The notes: a model not told the origin generated them from the letters alone. Counted from the first letter of the stretch, positions 1 through 7,883 are shown. The stretch is DNA of 19,815 nt from Eubacteriales bacterium (GCA_030527765.1 JAUNAE010000032.1:1-19815); one strand, 5' to 3'. Translations and numbers: made by a program.

Positions 1-63
1 ATTCCAACAGAAAAAAACGATCGGCAAGGATGCAATTTGGTAAAAAAGCTATTCAACAAGGCG

Positions 64-82
64 TTATAGGGAAAAACTATAA
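64..82. promoter_or_regulatory. Inverted repeat upstream of the sulfur operon promoter, MetR/MtaR-like box candidate
   Basis: Perfect 6-bp arms TTATAG and CTATAA are separated by 7 bases (GGAAAAA). The arm spacing equals that of the box I recall for LysR-type MetR/MtaR methionine regulators of streptococci, TATAG-N7-CTATA, and the right half (AAACTATA-like) agrees well. Its centre lies about 88 bases before the likely transcription start, a usable position for an activator. The DNA is AT-rich, so chance is possible. The bases before it (1-63) could be the tail of an upstream gene but cannot be assigned. Confidence 0.4.
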
Positions 83-125
83 TAAACCTCCAGGAAAATT
101 TATAACTGTAATCCGATAAAGTATA

Positions 126-154
126 TTGACATTATATGAAAAGTGCTGTATATT
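126..154 (+). promoter_or_regulatory. Sigma-70/SigA-type promoter of the sulfonate-sulfur operon
   Basis: A perfect -35 box TTGACA (126-131) is followed by a 17-base spacer and a -10 box TATATT (149-154, five of six consensus). Transcription should start near 161, giving a leader of about 56 bases before the first gene. It is the only strong promoter seen ahead of the twelve-gene cluster. No S-box or T-box riboswitch fits in so short a leader. Confidence 0.75.
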
Positions 155-180
155 TTTTATCAAACGATTGAAAGAGTATT

Positions 181-197
181 CCTATCGGCTTAGTAGG
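181..197. promoter_or_regulatory. Dyad CCTA-N9-TAGG just downstream of the transcription start, candidate repressor operator
   Basis: CCTA (181-184) and TAGG (194-197) form an inverted repeat lying at about +21 to +37, a position where a bound repressor would block transcription. The flanks continue the symmetry loosely (ATTCC on the left, GGGAAT on the right). The half TATCGG (183-188) also reappears inverted as CCGATA at 113-118, before the promoter. Rrf2-family regulators of sulfur or Fe-S genes (CymR, IscR) bind imperfect dyads of about this size, but the regulator cannot be identified from the site alone. Confidence 0.4.
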
Positions 198-216
198 GAA
201 TAGACAGGAGGCAAAT

Positions 217-2685
217 ATGGCAGAAGTAATTCTTTCTCCACAGGAGCAGCGTATAGAACAGAACAAAGGAAAAGTAGTCTTCAGCAAGGAGAACGGAAGA
301 ATTCAGAGAATATATGATAGTTTCAATGGAAAAAGATCTTCTGTGGATTTGCAGAGAGCAAGATTTTTTACCCAGTCCTTTCGGACAACAGAAGGAGAGC
401 CGCTGGTTCTCCGCTGGGCAAAGGCACTGTACCATATCGCAGAGAATATTGACATTTACATTGATGAGGATCAGCTCCTTGTGGGACGCCTTGGCAAACC
501 GGGAAAGTACGGATTGATTTATCCGGAGCTTGACGGATGTTTTCTTAAGTCCTTTGCAGAGCAGGCGGCGAATCGAGTGGAGTCACCTTTCGATATTGAT
601 CCTGAAGATGTGGAATTGATTCAGAAAGAGATCGCTCCTTACTGGGAAGGAAAAACCTACTATGAGGATCTGGCACATTCTCTTCCGGAGGATGTCCTGA
701 AACTTACTTACGATCCGAAGGATCTGTTTACTTCCCGATATATTGTGAATGAGACTTCTTCTATGAGATCTGCCCTTCAGTGGGTACATGATTTCAAGAA
801 AGGAATTGACGAAGGATTCCTTTCCATCAAGGAAGAAGCAGAGACAAGACTTGCGGATCTTCCGGAAGAAGAGACCGAGAAGAAAGCTTTTCTTCAGGCG
901 ATTTCCATTGTATCTGACGCTATTATCCTCTGGGCAGAGCGCCACAGTCAGAAAGCATTAGAGCTTGCTGAGACAGAAGAGAATGAAGCAAGAAAAGCCG
1001 AGCTTCTGGAAATTGCAAGAATTGCAAAGAAAGTTCCGAAATATCCGGCAGAAACCTTCTATGAGGCAGTGCAGTCTCAGTGGTTTATCCAGGCGTTCTC
1101 CCGTCTGGAACAGAAAACAGGTGCAACGATTTCCAACGGAAGAATGGATCAGTACCTGTATCCTTATTACAAGAAAGATCTGGAGGCCGGTCGTATTACA
1201 CCGGCGAAAGCAAAAGAACTGTTCCAGTGCATGTGGCTCGCCATGGCACAGTATCAGGACTTGTACATCAGTCCGGCAGGCGTGAAGTTCAATGAGGGAT
1301 ATGCACACTGGGAAGCAGTTACCATCGGAGGTGTGGATTTGGAAGGAAATGATGCAACGAATGAGTTGTCCTATCTCCTTCTTGAGAACAAAAGAGAGTT
1401 TCCTCTGAACTACCCGGATCTGGCGGCCAGAATTCACAAGAATTCCCCGGATGAGTTTCTGAGAGAGGTTGCAAATACCATCAAAGAAGGATCCGGTTTC
1501 CCGAAACTGATCAACGATGAAGAAGTCATTCCGCTTCTGAAATCCAAAGGCGCAGATCAGGCATCCGCAAATGATTATGCGGTTTCCGGATGTACGGAAG
1601 TGAGAATGCCGAATCTGGATACATTCACAACTCCATGTGCATTCCTGAATCTTGGAGCAGTCGCAGAATTGACTCTCAGAAACGGAAGAATGCAGAAATA
1701 CGGAGAAGAACTTCTGACTTTTGAGTCCGGTGATCCGAGAGATTTCAAGACATTTGATGATTTCCTGAATGCATTCCTTGCACAGGAGAATTTCATTCTT
1801 GATAAAACCTTCCGCCAGCAGGCAGTTGCAAACCGTACAAGACCGAAGCACTTCGCTTCTCCTCTGGGAAGTGCACTTCACAAGCTGTGCATGAAAAATG
1901 CCCAGGATCTTCATTCCGAAAAGATTGATGGCGGTATTGATTTTGGTTACTTTGATTTCATCGGCCTTGGAACCGTTGCAGATTCTCTGGCAGCGATTAA
2001 GAAAAATATTTATGAAGATCAGTCCATCAGCTGGGATGAACTTCTGGAAGCTCTGGATGACAACTTCGAGCATAATGAAATTATCCGCCAGAGATTGAAA
2101 CATTCTCCGGCATATGGAAACAATGATCCATATGTGGATGAACTTGCAAAGATCATCGACAGAACCGCCGTTCTCTATGCACATGAAAATGCATCCAAGC
2201 TCGGCATCAACATTGATCTTCGCTATGTATCCCAGTCTTCCAATGTTCCTTTTGGAAAAGTTGTCGGGGCACTGCCAAACGGCAGAAAAGCCGGAACCGC
2301 TTTATCTGACGGTGCATCCGCATCTCAGGGAGCGGATATTAACGGACCGACAGCAGTTCTTCTTTCCAACGAAGCAACAAAGAATACGGACTACAACAAT
2401 CGTGCATCAAGACTTTTGAATATTAAACTCAGCCCGGCTGTTGTTGCAGGAGAGAAAGGAACGGACAATCTCATTGCTTTTATCAAAGCATGGAGAGAAT
2501 TGAAATTGTGGCATCTCCAGTTCAACATTATTCGACTGGAAACGCTTCTGAAAGCACAGAAACATCCGGAAGATTACAGAAGTCTTCTCGTAAGAGTCGC
2601 CGGATACAGTGCCTATTTTGTGGATTTGTCACCGGATCTTCAGGCAGACATTATTGAAAGAACGGAACATCAGGCACTTGCCTGA
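217..2685 (+). CDS. islA: Glycyl radical enzyme, isethionate sulfite-lyase-like C-S lyase
   Basis: 822 aa, a normal length for the family. The C-terminal glycyl-radical motif RVAGYSAY (793-800) puts the radical on Gly796. The active-site loop GCTE gives the thiyl Cys459 and the base Glu461. Arg184, Gln188, Trp365 and Arg669 sit where, from memory, Bilophila isethionate sulfite-lyase uses Arg189, Gln193, Trp374 and Arg678 to hold the sulfonate; the offset is 5 before and a constant 9 after. The enzyme would cut isethionate to acetaldehyde and sulfite in the cytoplasm without oxygen. Its activase and a sulfonate transporter follow directly. A related lyase for dihydroxypropanesulfonate (HpsG) or an untested sulfonate is the main alternative. 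The ATG has AGGAGG five bases upstream. Confidence 0.88.
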   Translation: MAEVILSPQEQRIEQNKGKVVFSKENGRIQRIYDSFNGKRSSVDLQRARFFTQSFRTTEGEPLVLRWAKALYHIAENIDIYIDEDQLLVGRLGKPGKYGLIYPELDGCFLKSFAEQAANRVESPFDIDPEDVELIQKEIAPYWEGKTYYEDLAHSLPEDVLKLTYDPKDLFTSRYIVNETSSMRSALQWVHDFKKGIDEGFLSIKEEAETRLADLPEEETEKKAFLQAISIVSDAIILWAERHSQKALELAETEENEARKAELLEIARIAKKVPKYPAETFYEAVQSQWFIQAFSRLEQKTGATISNGRMDQYLYPYYKKDLEAGRITPAKAKELFQCMWLAMAQYQDLYISPAGVKFNEGYAHWEAVTIGGVDLEGNDATNELSYLLLENKREFPLNYPDLAARIHKNSPDEFLREVANTIKEGSGFPKLINDEEVIPLLKSKGADQASANDYAVSGCTEVRMPNLDTFTTPCAFLNLGAVAELTLRNGRMQKYGEELLTFESGDPRDFKTFDDFLNAFLAQENFILDKTFRQQAVANRTRPKHFASPLGSALHKLCMKNAQDLHSEKIDGGIDFGYFDFIGLGTVADSLAAIKKNIYEDQSISWDELLEALDDNFEHNEIIRQRLKHSPAYGNNDPYVDELAKIIDRTAVLYAHENASKLGINIDLRYVSQSSNVPFGKVVGALPNGRKAGTALSDGASASQGADINGPTAVLLSNEATKNTDYNNRASRLLNIKLSPAVVAGEKGTDNLIAFIKAWRELKLWHLQFNIIRLETLLKAQKHPEDYRSLLVRVAGYSAYFVDLSPDLQADIIERTEHQALA

Positions 2686-2751
2686 CAGACCGTCAACCGA
2701 AAGAACGGAACATCAGGCATTCGCCTGACGGATCGTCCATAGAAAGAGAGG
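2656..2751 (+). repeat. 43-bp tandem repeat, 2.2 copies, spanning the lyase stop codon
   Basis: Copy 1 (2656-2694) contains the last codons and stop of the lyase gene. Copy 2 (2699-2737) repeats it with a few changes and is non-coding. A third partial copy begins at 2742 with GAAAGAGAGG, again exactly 43 bases on. Each full copy holds a hairpin: TCAGGCA-CT-TGCCTGA at 2670-2685 and TCAGGC-ATTC-GCCTGA at 2713-2728. The partial third copy supplies the GAGAGG ribosome site for the next gene. No T-run follows either hairpin, so neither is a classical terminator. Confidence 0.85.
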
Positions 2752-2758
2752 TACCGGT

Positions 2759-3667
2759 TTGAGTAAAGGAGTTGTGTTTAACATTCAGCATTTCTCCGTT
2801 CATGACGGACCGGGCATACGAACGACAGTATTTCTCAAAGGCTGTCCTCTGCACTGCGCCTGGTGCGCCAATCCGGAGTCCCAGAGATTTGACATCGAGC
2901 TCGGGTGGACGAAAAAGGAATGCATCGGCTGCAAATGCTGTGAGAATCTGACCTGTGCTTCCTGCAGACTGACCGAACAGGGAGTTGTCTGGAAGGAACA
3001 GGGACAGATCGACGGCAAAGAAGTCAAAAAGGTTTGCCCCACGGGTGCACTTCACCCTATGGGAGAACTTAGGAGTGCAGAAGAAGTATTTCGGGAAGTG
3101 CAGAAGGATCAGGTGTTTTACAAAAATTCCGAAGGTGGTCTGACCATCAGCGGCGGAGAACCTCTCTCCCAGCCGGAATTCACGGAAGAACTTTTGACAC
3201 TTGCAGGAGAACATGGAATCCACAGAGCCATCGAGACAACCAATTATACTTCCTGGAAGATTCTCGAATCTATCGCATCCAAAGTTGATTTTTATATCAC
3301 AGATGTGAAATGTTTTTCTGAAGATCTGCATAAGCAGCAAACGGGAGTATCCAATCAGAGAATTCTGGAAAACCTTGTTCGTCTGAGAAATACATTTCCG
3401 AATCTTCCGATTCTGGTCCGCACCCCTGTAGTGCCGGGATTCAATGATAATGAAGAAGAACTTCAAAAGATCGGAGAGTTTCTGAACACACTGCAGCCGG
3501 AAAATACTTCCTGGGAACTTTTGAAATACCATCGTCTCGGAGCTGCCAAATATGATTCCATGCACCGGGAGTATTCCCTTGGAAGCCTGGAACTGACAGA
3601 AGAGCGATTCCGGGAGCTGCAAAAGAAGGCAGCAGAGCATACAAGAGTAACTTTTGTCACTGCTTAA
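2759..3667 (+). CDS. islB: Radical SAM glycyl-radical-enzyme activase
   Basis: 302 aa with a TTG start seven bases after GAGAGG. The N-terminus HFSVHDGPGIRTTVFLKGCP is typical of PflA-type activases, and Cys29, Cys33 and Cys36 (CPLHCAWC) are the CX3CX2C ligands of the SAM-binding 4Fe-4S cluster. A cysteine-rich insert (Cys55, 58, 60, 61, 66, 69, then CPTGA at 93-97) is a ferredoxin-like auxiliary domain, as in activases of the non-PFL glycyl radical enzymes. GGEPLSQPEF (about 135-144) is the SAM-binding GGE motif. It should abstract hydrogen from Gly796 of the preceding lyase. The cysteine spacing of the insert looks compressed, so it may carry one auxiliary cluster rather than two. Confidence 0.88.
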   Translation: MSKGVVFNIQHFSVHDGPGIRTTVFLKGCPLHCAWCANPESQRFDIELGWTKKECIGCKCCENLTCASCRLTEQGVVWKEQGQIDGKEVKKVCPTGALHPMGELRSAEEVFREVQKDQVFYKNSEGGLTISGGEPLSQPEFTEELLTLAGEHGIHRAIETTNYTSWKILESIASKVDFYITDVKCFSEDLHKQQTGVSNQRILENLVRLRNTFPNLPILVRTPVVPGFNDNEEELQKIGEFLNTLQPENTSWELLKYHRLGAAKYDSMHREYSLGSLELTEERFRELQKKAAEHTRVTFVTA

Positions 3668-3704
3668 AAATAACCCGAATATCAAAGGAAAAGAGAGACA
3701 AACA

Positions 3705-4478
3705 GTGAAAAATTTAGTAGGAACATCGGCAAAAAAAATAGAAAATCTCATAGAATACTTCATTCTGATTATTGGAATCGGTGTGGTATGGGTGGCTCTG
3801 GATAAAACAGGAAATCTGAATCCGGTGATTATGCCATCCCCGGGAACTGTGTGGAAAACCATTGTTTCTCTCATAAGCAGTGGAAAACTCTGGACCAATC
3901 TTCTGATTAGTGTGGAAAGAGTTCTGAAGGGATATGCACTGGCAGGAATTCTCGGAATTGTTCTTGGAATTTTTATCGGACAGTCAAGACATCTGGAACG
4001 CCTGACAGAACTTCTGATTCAGATTATCAAACCTATTCCACCGATTGCATGGATTCCTCTCGTAATTCTCTGGTTTGGAATCGGAGAAAGCGGAAAAGTA
4101 TTTCTCATTTTCCTTGGAGGATTTTTTACCATCCTCATCAACGTGATTGACGGTATCAGACAGACGGATGAGAAACTGATCGAAGTGTCCAGATCCATGG
4201 AAACACCATTTCTGAAGCATATGTTCATGGTAGTCATTCCGGCAGCATCCCCGAATATTTTTACCGGTCTTCGAACGGGACTCAGCTCCTGTTGGATGTG
4301 TGTGGTTGCAGCAGAGCTTGTTTCTTCCTCCACAGGACTTGGTTATCTGATTATGAACGCCAGACAGTTCGGAAGAACCGATGTGGTCATCGTGGGAATG
4401 CTGACCATCGGTATTATCGGAAAACTCATGGATTCCCTTCTGAAAGTAATCGAAAAGAAACTCGTAACATTTATTTAA
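3705..4478 (+). CDS. Sulfonate ABC transporter permease, TauC/SsuC family
   Basis: 257 aa and strongly hydrophobic, with about six membrane segments (roughly residues 18-33, 77-92, 113-125, 131-149, 193-208 and 227-246). The cytoplasmic EAA-type loop lies near 160-191 (EVSRSMETPF and following), where the ATPase docks. The phrase PPIAWIPLVILWFGIG is typical of the TauC/SsuC/nitrate-type permeases. GTG at 3705 was chosen because AAAGGAAAAGAGAG precedes it. A TTG at 3654 would add 17 residues and overlap the activase gene but has no ribosome site. It belongs to a three-gene importer with the next two genes. Substrate within sulfonates (isethionate, taurine) is inferred from the lyase next door. 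Confidence 0.85.
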   Translation: MKNLVGTSAKKIENLIEYFILIIGIGVVWVALDKTGNLNPVIMPSPGTVWKTIVSLISSGKLWTNLLISVERVLKGYALAGILGIVLGIFIGQSRHLERLTELLIQIIKPIPPIAWIPLVILWFGIGESGKVFLIFLGGFFTILINVIDGIRQTDEKLIEVSRSMETPFLKHMFMVVIPAASPNIFTGLRTGLSSCWMCVVAAELVSSSTGLGYLIMNARQFGRTDVVIVGMLTIGIIGKLMDSLLKVIEKKLVTFI

Positions 4479-4481
4479 CCG

Positions 4482-4571
4482 AATCAAGTAAGGAGCGAAG
4501 CGGATTGCAAATATCCGTTTGACCCAAATCAAGCAAGGAGCGAAGCGAATTGCGAAGATCCGCTTGACAAA
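4482..4571 (+). repeat. Two tandem copies of an intergenic palindromic repeat
   Basis: Copy 1 starts at 4482 and copy 2 at 4527, a period of 45 bases; both share AGGAGCGAAGCG. Each folds: 4498-4505 pairs with 4513-4520 around loop TGCAAAT, and 4543-4550 pairs with 4558-4565 (one mismatch) around loop TGCGAAG. The same element, in diverged form, occurs at 5412, 6526 and 7856, and a short form at 10943. The repeats fill the 121-base gap between permease and ATPase genes. A T-run is missing, so they are not ordinary terminators. They may stabilise or process mRNA. Confidence 0.8.
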
Positions 4572-4599
4572 GTTCAGCAAGAATAAAGGATGGTACAAG

Positions 4600-5406
4600 A
4601 TGACAGCAGAAAAAAGAGCCGCAGATGAGGTAATCGGAAAAAATTACATACGAGTCGATCATCTGAATAAGTTCTTTGAAAAGGACGGAAAGCGATTCCA
4701 GGTACTGGATGATATTACCTTCCGGATTGGCCGGGGTGATATTGTCTGTATTGTGGGGAGCAGCGGATGTGGAAAATCGACATTGCTTCGTGCAATTAAC
4801 GGACTGGACGCGGATCACGAAGGTTCTGTGATCATTGACGGAAAAGAAATTGTCCGTCCGGAAAAAGAGAGAGGAATGGTTTTCCAGGAACACCGTCTGT
4901 TCCCCTGGCTCACGGTATCCCAGAATGTGGGATATGCCTACAACGGAAAAGACAAACAGTTAAAGAAAGAACTTGTTCAGAAATACATTGATCTGGTAGG
5001 ACTTTCCGGATTCGAAAAAGCATATCCGAGACAGTTGTCCGGAGGTATGGCGCAGAGAGCCGGCATTGCAAGAGCACTGCTGAACAACCCGGATGTACTG
5101 CTTTTGGATGAACCTTTCGGTGCATTGGATGCGCTGACAAAGATTACCATGCAGAAGGAATTGAAACGAATCCAGAAGAGTTCAAATACAACTATGATCA
5201 TGGTTACCCATGATATCGATGAGGCAGTTTACCTGTCCGATAAGATTCTGGTGCTTTCCTCAAGACCGGGGCGGCTTCAGAAAGAAATCAGCGTGAATCT
5301 CCCGGTTCCTAGAAACCGAAACAGTTACGAATTTATGGAGATCCGGAAGCAGGTATACGAAGAGTTCATGGTAGACGAGTTTGTAGAAGAAGACTTTAAC
5401 ATTTAA
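4600..5406 (+). CDS. Sulfonate ABC transporter ATP-binding protein, TauB/SsuB family
   Basis: 268 aa. Walker A GSSGCGKST (53-61), Q-loop in MVFQEHRLFPWL (Gln96), signature LSGGM (146-150), Walker B VLLLDE (166-171) and switch His204 (MVTHD) are all intact. The phrase QEHRLFPWLTV is typical of the SsuB/TauB/NrtD group. The reading frame is open upstream into the repeat region, but ATG 4600 is preferred: AAAGGA lies nine bases before it and the upstream residues are repeat-derived. It powers import with the permease before it and the binding protein after it. The C-terminal part keeps the usual SRPGR motif. Confidence 0.88.
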   Translation: MTAEKRAADEVIGKNYIRVDHLNKFFEKDGKRFQVLDDITFRIGRGDIVCIVGSSGCGKSTLLRAINGLDADHEGSVIIDGKEIVRPEKERGMVFQEHRLFPWLTVSQNVGYAYNGKDKQLKKELVQKYIDLVGLSGFEKAYPRQLSGGMAQRAGIARALLNNPDVLLLDEPFGALDALTKITMQKELKRIQKSSNTTMIMVTHDIDEAVYLSDKILVLSSRPGRLQKEISVNLPVPRNRNSYEFMEIRKQVYEEFMVDEFVEEDFNI

Positions 5407-5411
5407 GCAGC

Positions 5412-5436
5412 AAAGCGAATTGAGAATATTTGCTTT
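5412..5436 (+). repeat. Intergenic palindromic repeat, single copy
   Basis: AAAGCGAAT (5412-5420) pairs with ATTTGCTTT (5428-5436), with one G-U pair, around a 7-base loop. Stem and loop size match the repeats at 4482-4571 and 6526-6552. It lies right after the ATPase stop codon. Confidence 0.7.
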
Positions 5437-5495
5437 ACTATAAGTTTCCAATTGATTTTACTAGTTGTGTATTAAGACTGAAAAGGAGATATGTT

Positions 5496-6509
5496 ATGAA
5501 GAGATTTAATAAAACAAACCGTGTTCTGGCTGCTTCCGCAGCAAGTGTGATTGCTCTTACAAGTTTTGGAGGTGTATCTGTATTTGCTGATGAGGCGACA
5601 ACTGTGAATATCGCCATTCAGCCATCATCCGCTTTTACCCCATTGTATGTTGTTCGCGAGGAAGGCTGGCTGGAAGAAGCACTGGCGGACAAAGGGGTTG
5701 AGGTTGTATGGCAGGATTTTGAGTCCGGCCCGCCAATGAACGAGTCTCTGGCAGCAGGTTATTCAGACTTTGGAGTCATCGGTGATGTGCCGACCGTATC
5801 CGCAATTGCGGCAGGTCAGAAGAACTACATCGTTGCAACTGCCTGCGATGCACCGAACTCATATGCAATGCTTGTAAGTGCAGACTCTGAGATTGAGAAA
5901 GTAGAAGATCTCAAAGGTGCAAAGATTGGAACGACCATTGGTTCTACCGGTCACAATCTTACAGACAAACTTCTCAAGACCGTTGATCTGGATATCAATT
6001 CCGATGTAGAAGTGATTAACATTACCACAGGTGATGCGGCAGCAGTACTTTCCAACCATGAGGTGGATGCAGTTTCCATCTGGGAGCCGAACATCACAAG
6101 ACTGGTCGATGACGGAACTGCCAAAATTCTGGCCACCGGTGAGGACGGAGGACTTCTGGGAGTCAACACCATCGTTGCAAGACAGGAATTTGCAGATGAG
6201 AATCCGGAGATTGTACAGATCGTGATCGAACAGTATGCAAGAGCGGTATCCGAACTGGAATCCATTGATGATGAAACATGGGCACGAGTTGCAGAGGATT
6301 TGTCTCTGGACGGAGATCAGCTGAAAAGTATTCTCGGAAAATACGATTATAAGGTGACTATCGACGACAATGATATCGAGAATCTGAATGATACCATTCG
6401 ATTCCTTGTAACCATCGGTAACCTGGATGAAGAGTATGACATTGCACCTTACGCAAACAAGAGCTTTGTAGAGGCTGCAGATATTGATCAGTATCTTTCC
6501 CAGGAGTGA
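5496..6509 (+). CDS. Sulfonate ABC transporter substrate-binding protein, TauA/SsuA (NMT1-like) family
   Basis: 337 aa. A signal peptide (basic MKRFNKTNR, hydrophobic core to about residue 30) ends in VFA-DE, a signal peptidase I type site. There is no lipobox cysteine, unusual for a binding protein of a Gram-positive cell. The mature part has the two-lobe NMT1/SsuA layout: VNIAIQPSS-FTPLYVVREEGWLEE at the start, an AAGYSDFGVIGDVP segment that lines the ligand pocket, then VEDLKGAKIGT and VSIWEPN. ATG 5496 follows AAAAGGAGAT; a TTG-led extension upstream is not credible. It captures the sulfonate for the preceding permease and ATPase. Confidence 0.87.
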   Translation: MKRFNKTNRVLAASAASVIALTSFGGVSVFADEATTVNIAIQPSSAFTPLYVVREEGWLEEALADKGVEVVWQDFESGPPMNESLAAGYSDFGVIGDVPTVSAIAAGQKNYIVATACDAPNSYAMLVSADSEIEKVEDLKGAKIGTTIGSTGHNLTDKLLKTVDLDINSDVEVINITTGDAAAVLSNHEVDAVSIWEPNITRLVDDGTAKILATGEDGGLLGVNTIVARQEFADENPEIVQIVIEQYARAVSELESIDDETWARVAEDLSLDGDQLKSILGKYDYKVTIDDNDIENLNDTIRFLVTIGNLDEEYDIAPYANKSFVEAADIDQYLSQE

Positions 6510-6525
6510 TTGAGCACAGATAAGA

Positions 6526-6552
6526 AAAAGCGGATTGCAAATATCTGCTTTT
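6526..6552 (+). repeat. Intergenic palindromic repeat, strong hairpin with short T-run
   Basis: AAAAGCGGAT (6526-6535) pairs over ten bases with ATCTGCTTTT (6543-6552), one G-U pair included, around loop TGCAAAT, the same loop as at 4506-4512. Because the right arm ends in TTTT it could act as a weak partial terminator between transporter and sulfhydrylase genes. Confidence 0.75.
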
Positions 6553-6580
6553 CCAATAGACAGCAAAGGGGTTCCTTTTC

Positions 6581-7825
6581 ATGAAATTCAACACAGTATT
6601 AGTTCACGGTGACGGGATCGGAGATCGCGCCACCGGAGCAACACAGACACCGATTTATCAGTCCAGTGCATTTGCCCATGATTCCGCAGAAACTCTGGAA
6701 AAAATCTTCCACAACAAGGCACCGGGATTTTCCTACACAAGAATCAATAATCCGACGGTAGAAGCCTTTGAGAGACGGGTGACGCAGATCGAAAAAGGAG
6801 TTGCCAGTGTGGCATGTGCTTCCGGCATGGCAGCCTTGTTTAATGCCTTTGCCAACATCCTGACTGCAGGGGACGAAATTGTTTCCAGCGCAAGTCTCTA
6901 CGGAGGAAGCATTGATCTCTTCCGGGATCTGGAAGCATTCGGAATTACAACAAGATATGTGGAAAACAACAATCTGGCAGCATTCGAAGAAGCAACCAAT
7001 GAACATACAAGACTTTATTTTGCAGAAACCATTGGAAATCCGAGAATGGATGTCACAGATATTTCCGCTCTTGCCGATCTTGCACATAAGCATCAGGTGC
7101 CTCTGATTATGGACAATACGGTTGCGACAGCGTATCTGGCTCCGGCCATTTCCCTGGGAGCTGATATTGTGGTGAATTCAAGTTCCAAGTATATCAATGG
7201 AAGCAGCAATGCCATCAGTGGTATTCTGACGGATTCCGGCAAGTTCAAGTGGGATCCGGAAAAATATCCGGGCATGAAGCCTTTTTTGAAATTTGGTCCC
7301 TTTGCTTATACAGCGAAGCTGAGAAACGGACTTTTCCGAAATACGGGAGCCTGTCTGTCCCCTCAGAATGCTTTTTATAATCAGATTGGTCTGGAAACCC
7401 TGGGACTTCGCATGGAGCGGATCTGCGAAAATGCAGCAGCTCTTGCAAAGCACATTCAGGACACCTATCCGGACATTGAAGTGAATTACCCGGGACTGGA
7501 GAGCAGTCCATGGCATGAAATTGCAAAGAAACAGTTTACAGACAAATTCGGAGGAATGCTTACCCTTCGGGCAGGCAGCAGAGAAAAAGCCTTCGGTATC
7601 ATCAATGCACTGAAGATTCCTCTGAATATCTCAAATATCGGAGACAGCAAGACCTTGGTGATCCACCCGGAATCCACCCTGGCTGTTCACAGCACCGAAC
7701 AGCAGAAAAAGGATGCAGGCGTATTCGACGATCTGATTCGAATCAGCGTCGGAATTGAGGATGCCAGCGATCTGATCGAAGACTTTGATCAGGCGATTCA
7801 GAAGACCATAGGAAATAAGGAATAA
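6581..7825 (+). CDS. metY: O-acetylhomoserine sulfhydrylase-like PLP enzyme (MetY, Cys/Met metabolism family)
   Basis: 414 aa, the usual length for MetY. It belongs to the Cys/Met metabolism PLP-enzyme family: TPIYQSSAF near the N-terminus, YTRINNPT (52-59), ASGMAA (80-85) in the cofactor phosphate loop, Asp178 (MDNT) for the pyridine nitrogen and Lys203 (SSSKYING) as the Schiff-base lysine. The family makes homocysteine from O-acetylhomoserine. In this operon the sulfur donor is most likely the thiocarboxylate of the ThiS-like carrier, as shown for the Wolinella HcyS system. Lys203 is in SSSKYING rather than the STTKWIGGHG of better-known members, so substrate could differ (O-acetylserine is possible). 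ATG follows AAAGGGG by eight bases. No homoserine acetyltransferase is in the window. Confidence 0.85.
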   Translation: MKFNTVLVHGDGIGDRATGATQTPIYQSSAFAHDSAETLEKIFHNKAPGFSYTRINNPTVEAFERRVTQIEKGVASVACASGMAALFNAFANILTAGDEIVSSASLYGGSIDLFRDLEAFGITTRYVENNNLAAFEEATNEHTRLYFAETIGNPRMDVTDISALADLAHKHQVPLIMDNTVATAYLAPAISLGADIVVNSSSKYINGSSNAISGILTDSGKFKWDPEKYPGMKPFLKFGPFAYTAKLRNGLFRNTGACLSPQNAFYNQIGLETLGLRMERICENAAALAKHIQDTYPDIEVNYPGLESSPWHEIAKKQFTDKFGGMLTLRAGSREKAFGIINALKIPLNISNIGDSKTLVIHPESTLAVHSTEQQKKDAGVFDDLIRISVGIEDASDLIEDFDQAIQKTIGNKE

Positions 7826-7855
7826 CCACAGGAAAAGGAAGAACGTCTGACTTGC

Positions 7856-7883
7856 CAAGGAGCAAAGAGGATTCCAGGAATCC
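7856..7883 (+). repeat. Diverged copy of the intergenic palindromic repeat
   Basis: CAAGGAGCAAAG (7856-7867) closely matches the left flank of the repeats at 4482-4571, and TTGACAG follows as there. The hairpin has changed to GGATTC-CAG-GAATCC (7869-7883, with a tight loop). It sits in the 124-base spacer between the sulfhydrylase and sulfite reductase genes; the rest of that spacer shows nothing else. Confidence 0.6.

Noticed and set aside
1..69. Possible C-terminal fragment of an upstream gene (frame 1, stop at 67-69)
   Set aside because: About 22 codons only, other frames are also open for part of it, and the residues match nothing I recognise.
155..216. Search for an S-box, T-box or other sulfur-related riboswitch in the operon leader
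   Set aside because: The leader is only about 56 bases and holds no such motif; control is more likely by DNA-binding proteins.
958..2184. Long open frame on the - strand opposite the lyase gene (about 408 codons)
   Set aside because: It is a codon-use shadow of a well-supported + strand gene, has no family resemblance, and its composition (rich in Cys, Phe and Ile) is typical of antisense frames.
3654..3704. TTG start that would extend the permease into the activase gene
   Set aside because: No ribosome site precedes it, and GTG 3705 has one; extension residues are not typical of the family.
2693..3898. Long - strand open frame across activase and permease genes (about 401 codons)
   Set aside because: It lies opposite two convincing genes, crosses their junction and shows no recognisable domain.
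4482..4571. Tandem repeats as a CRISPR array
   Set aside because: Only two copies, the supposed spacers are not unique, and no cas genes are near.
6526..6552. Hairpin with TTTT as a full terminator splitting the sulfur operon
   Set aside because: The four T's are part of the stem's right arm, not a run after it, and the same element occurs in other spacers without T's; no promoter is evident before the next gene.
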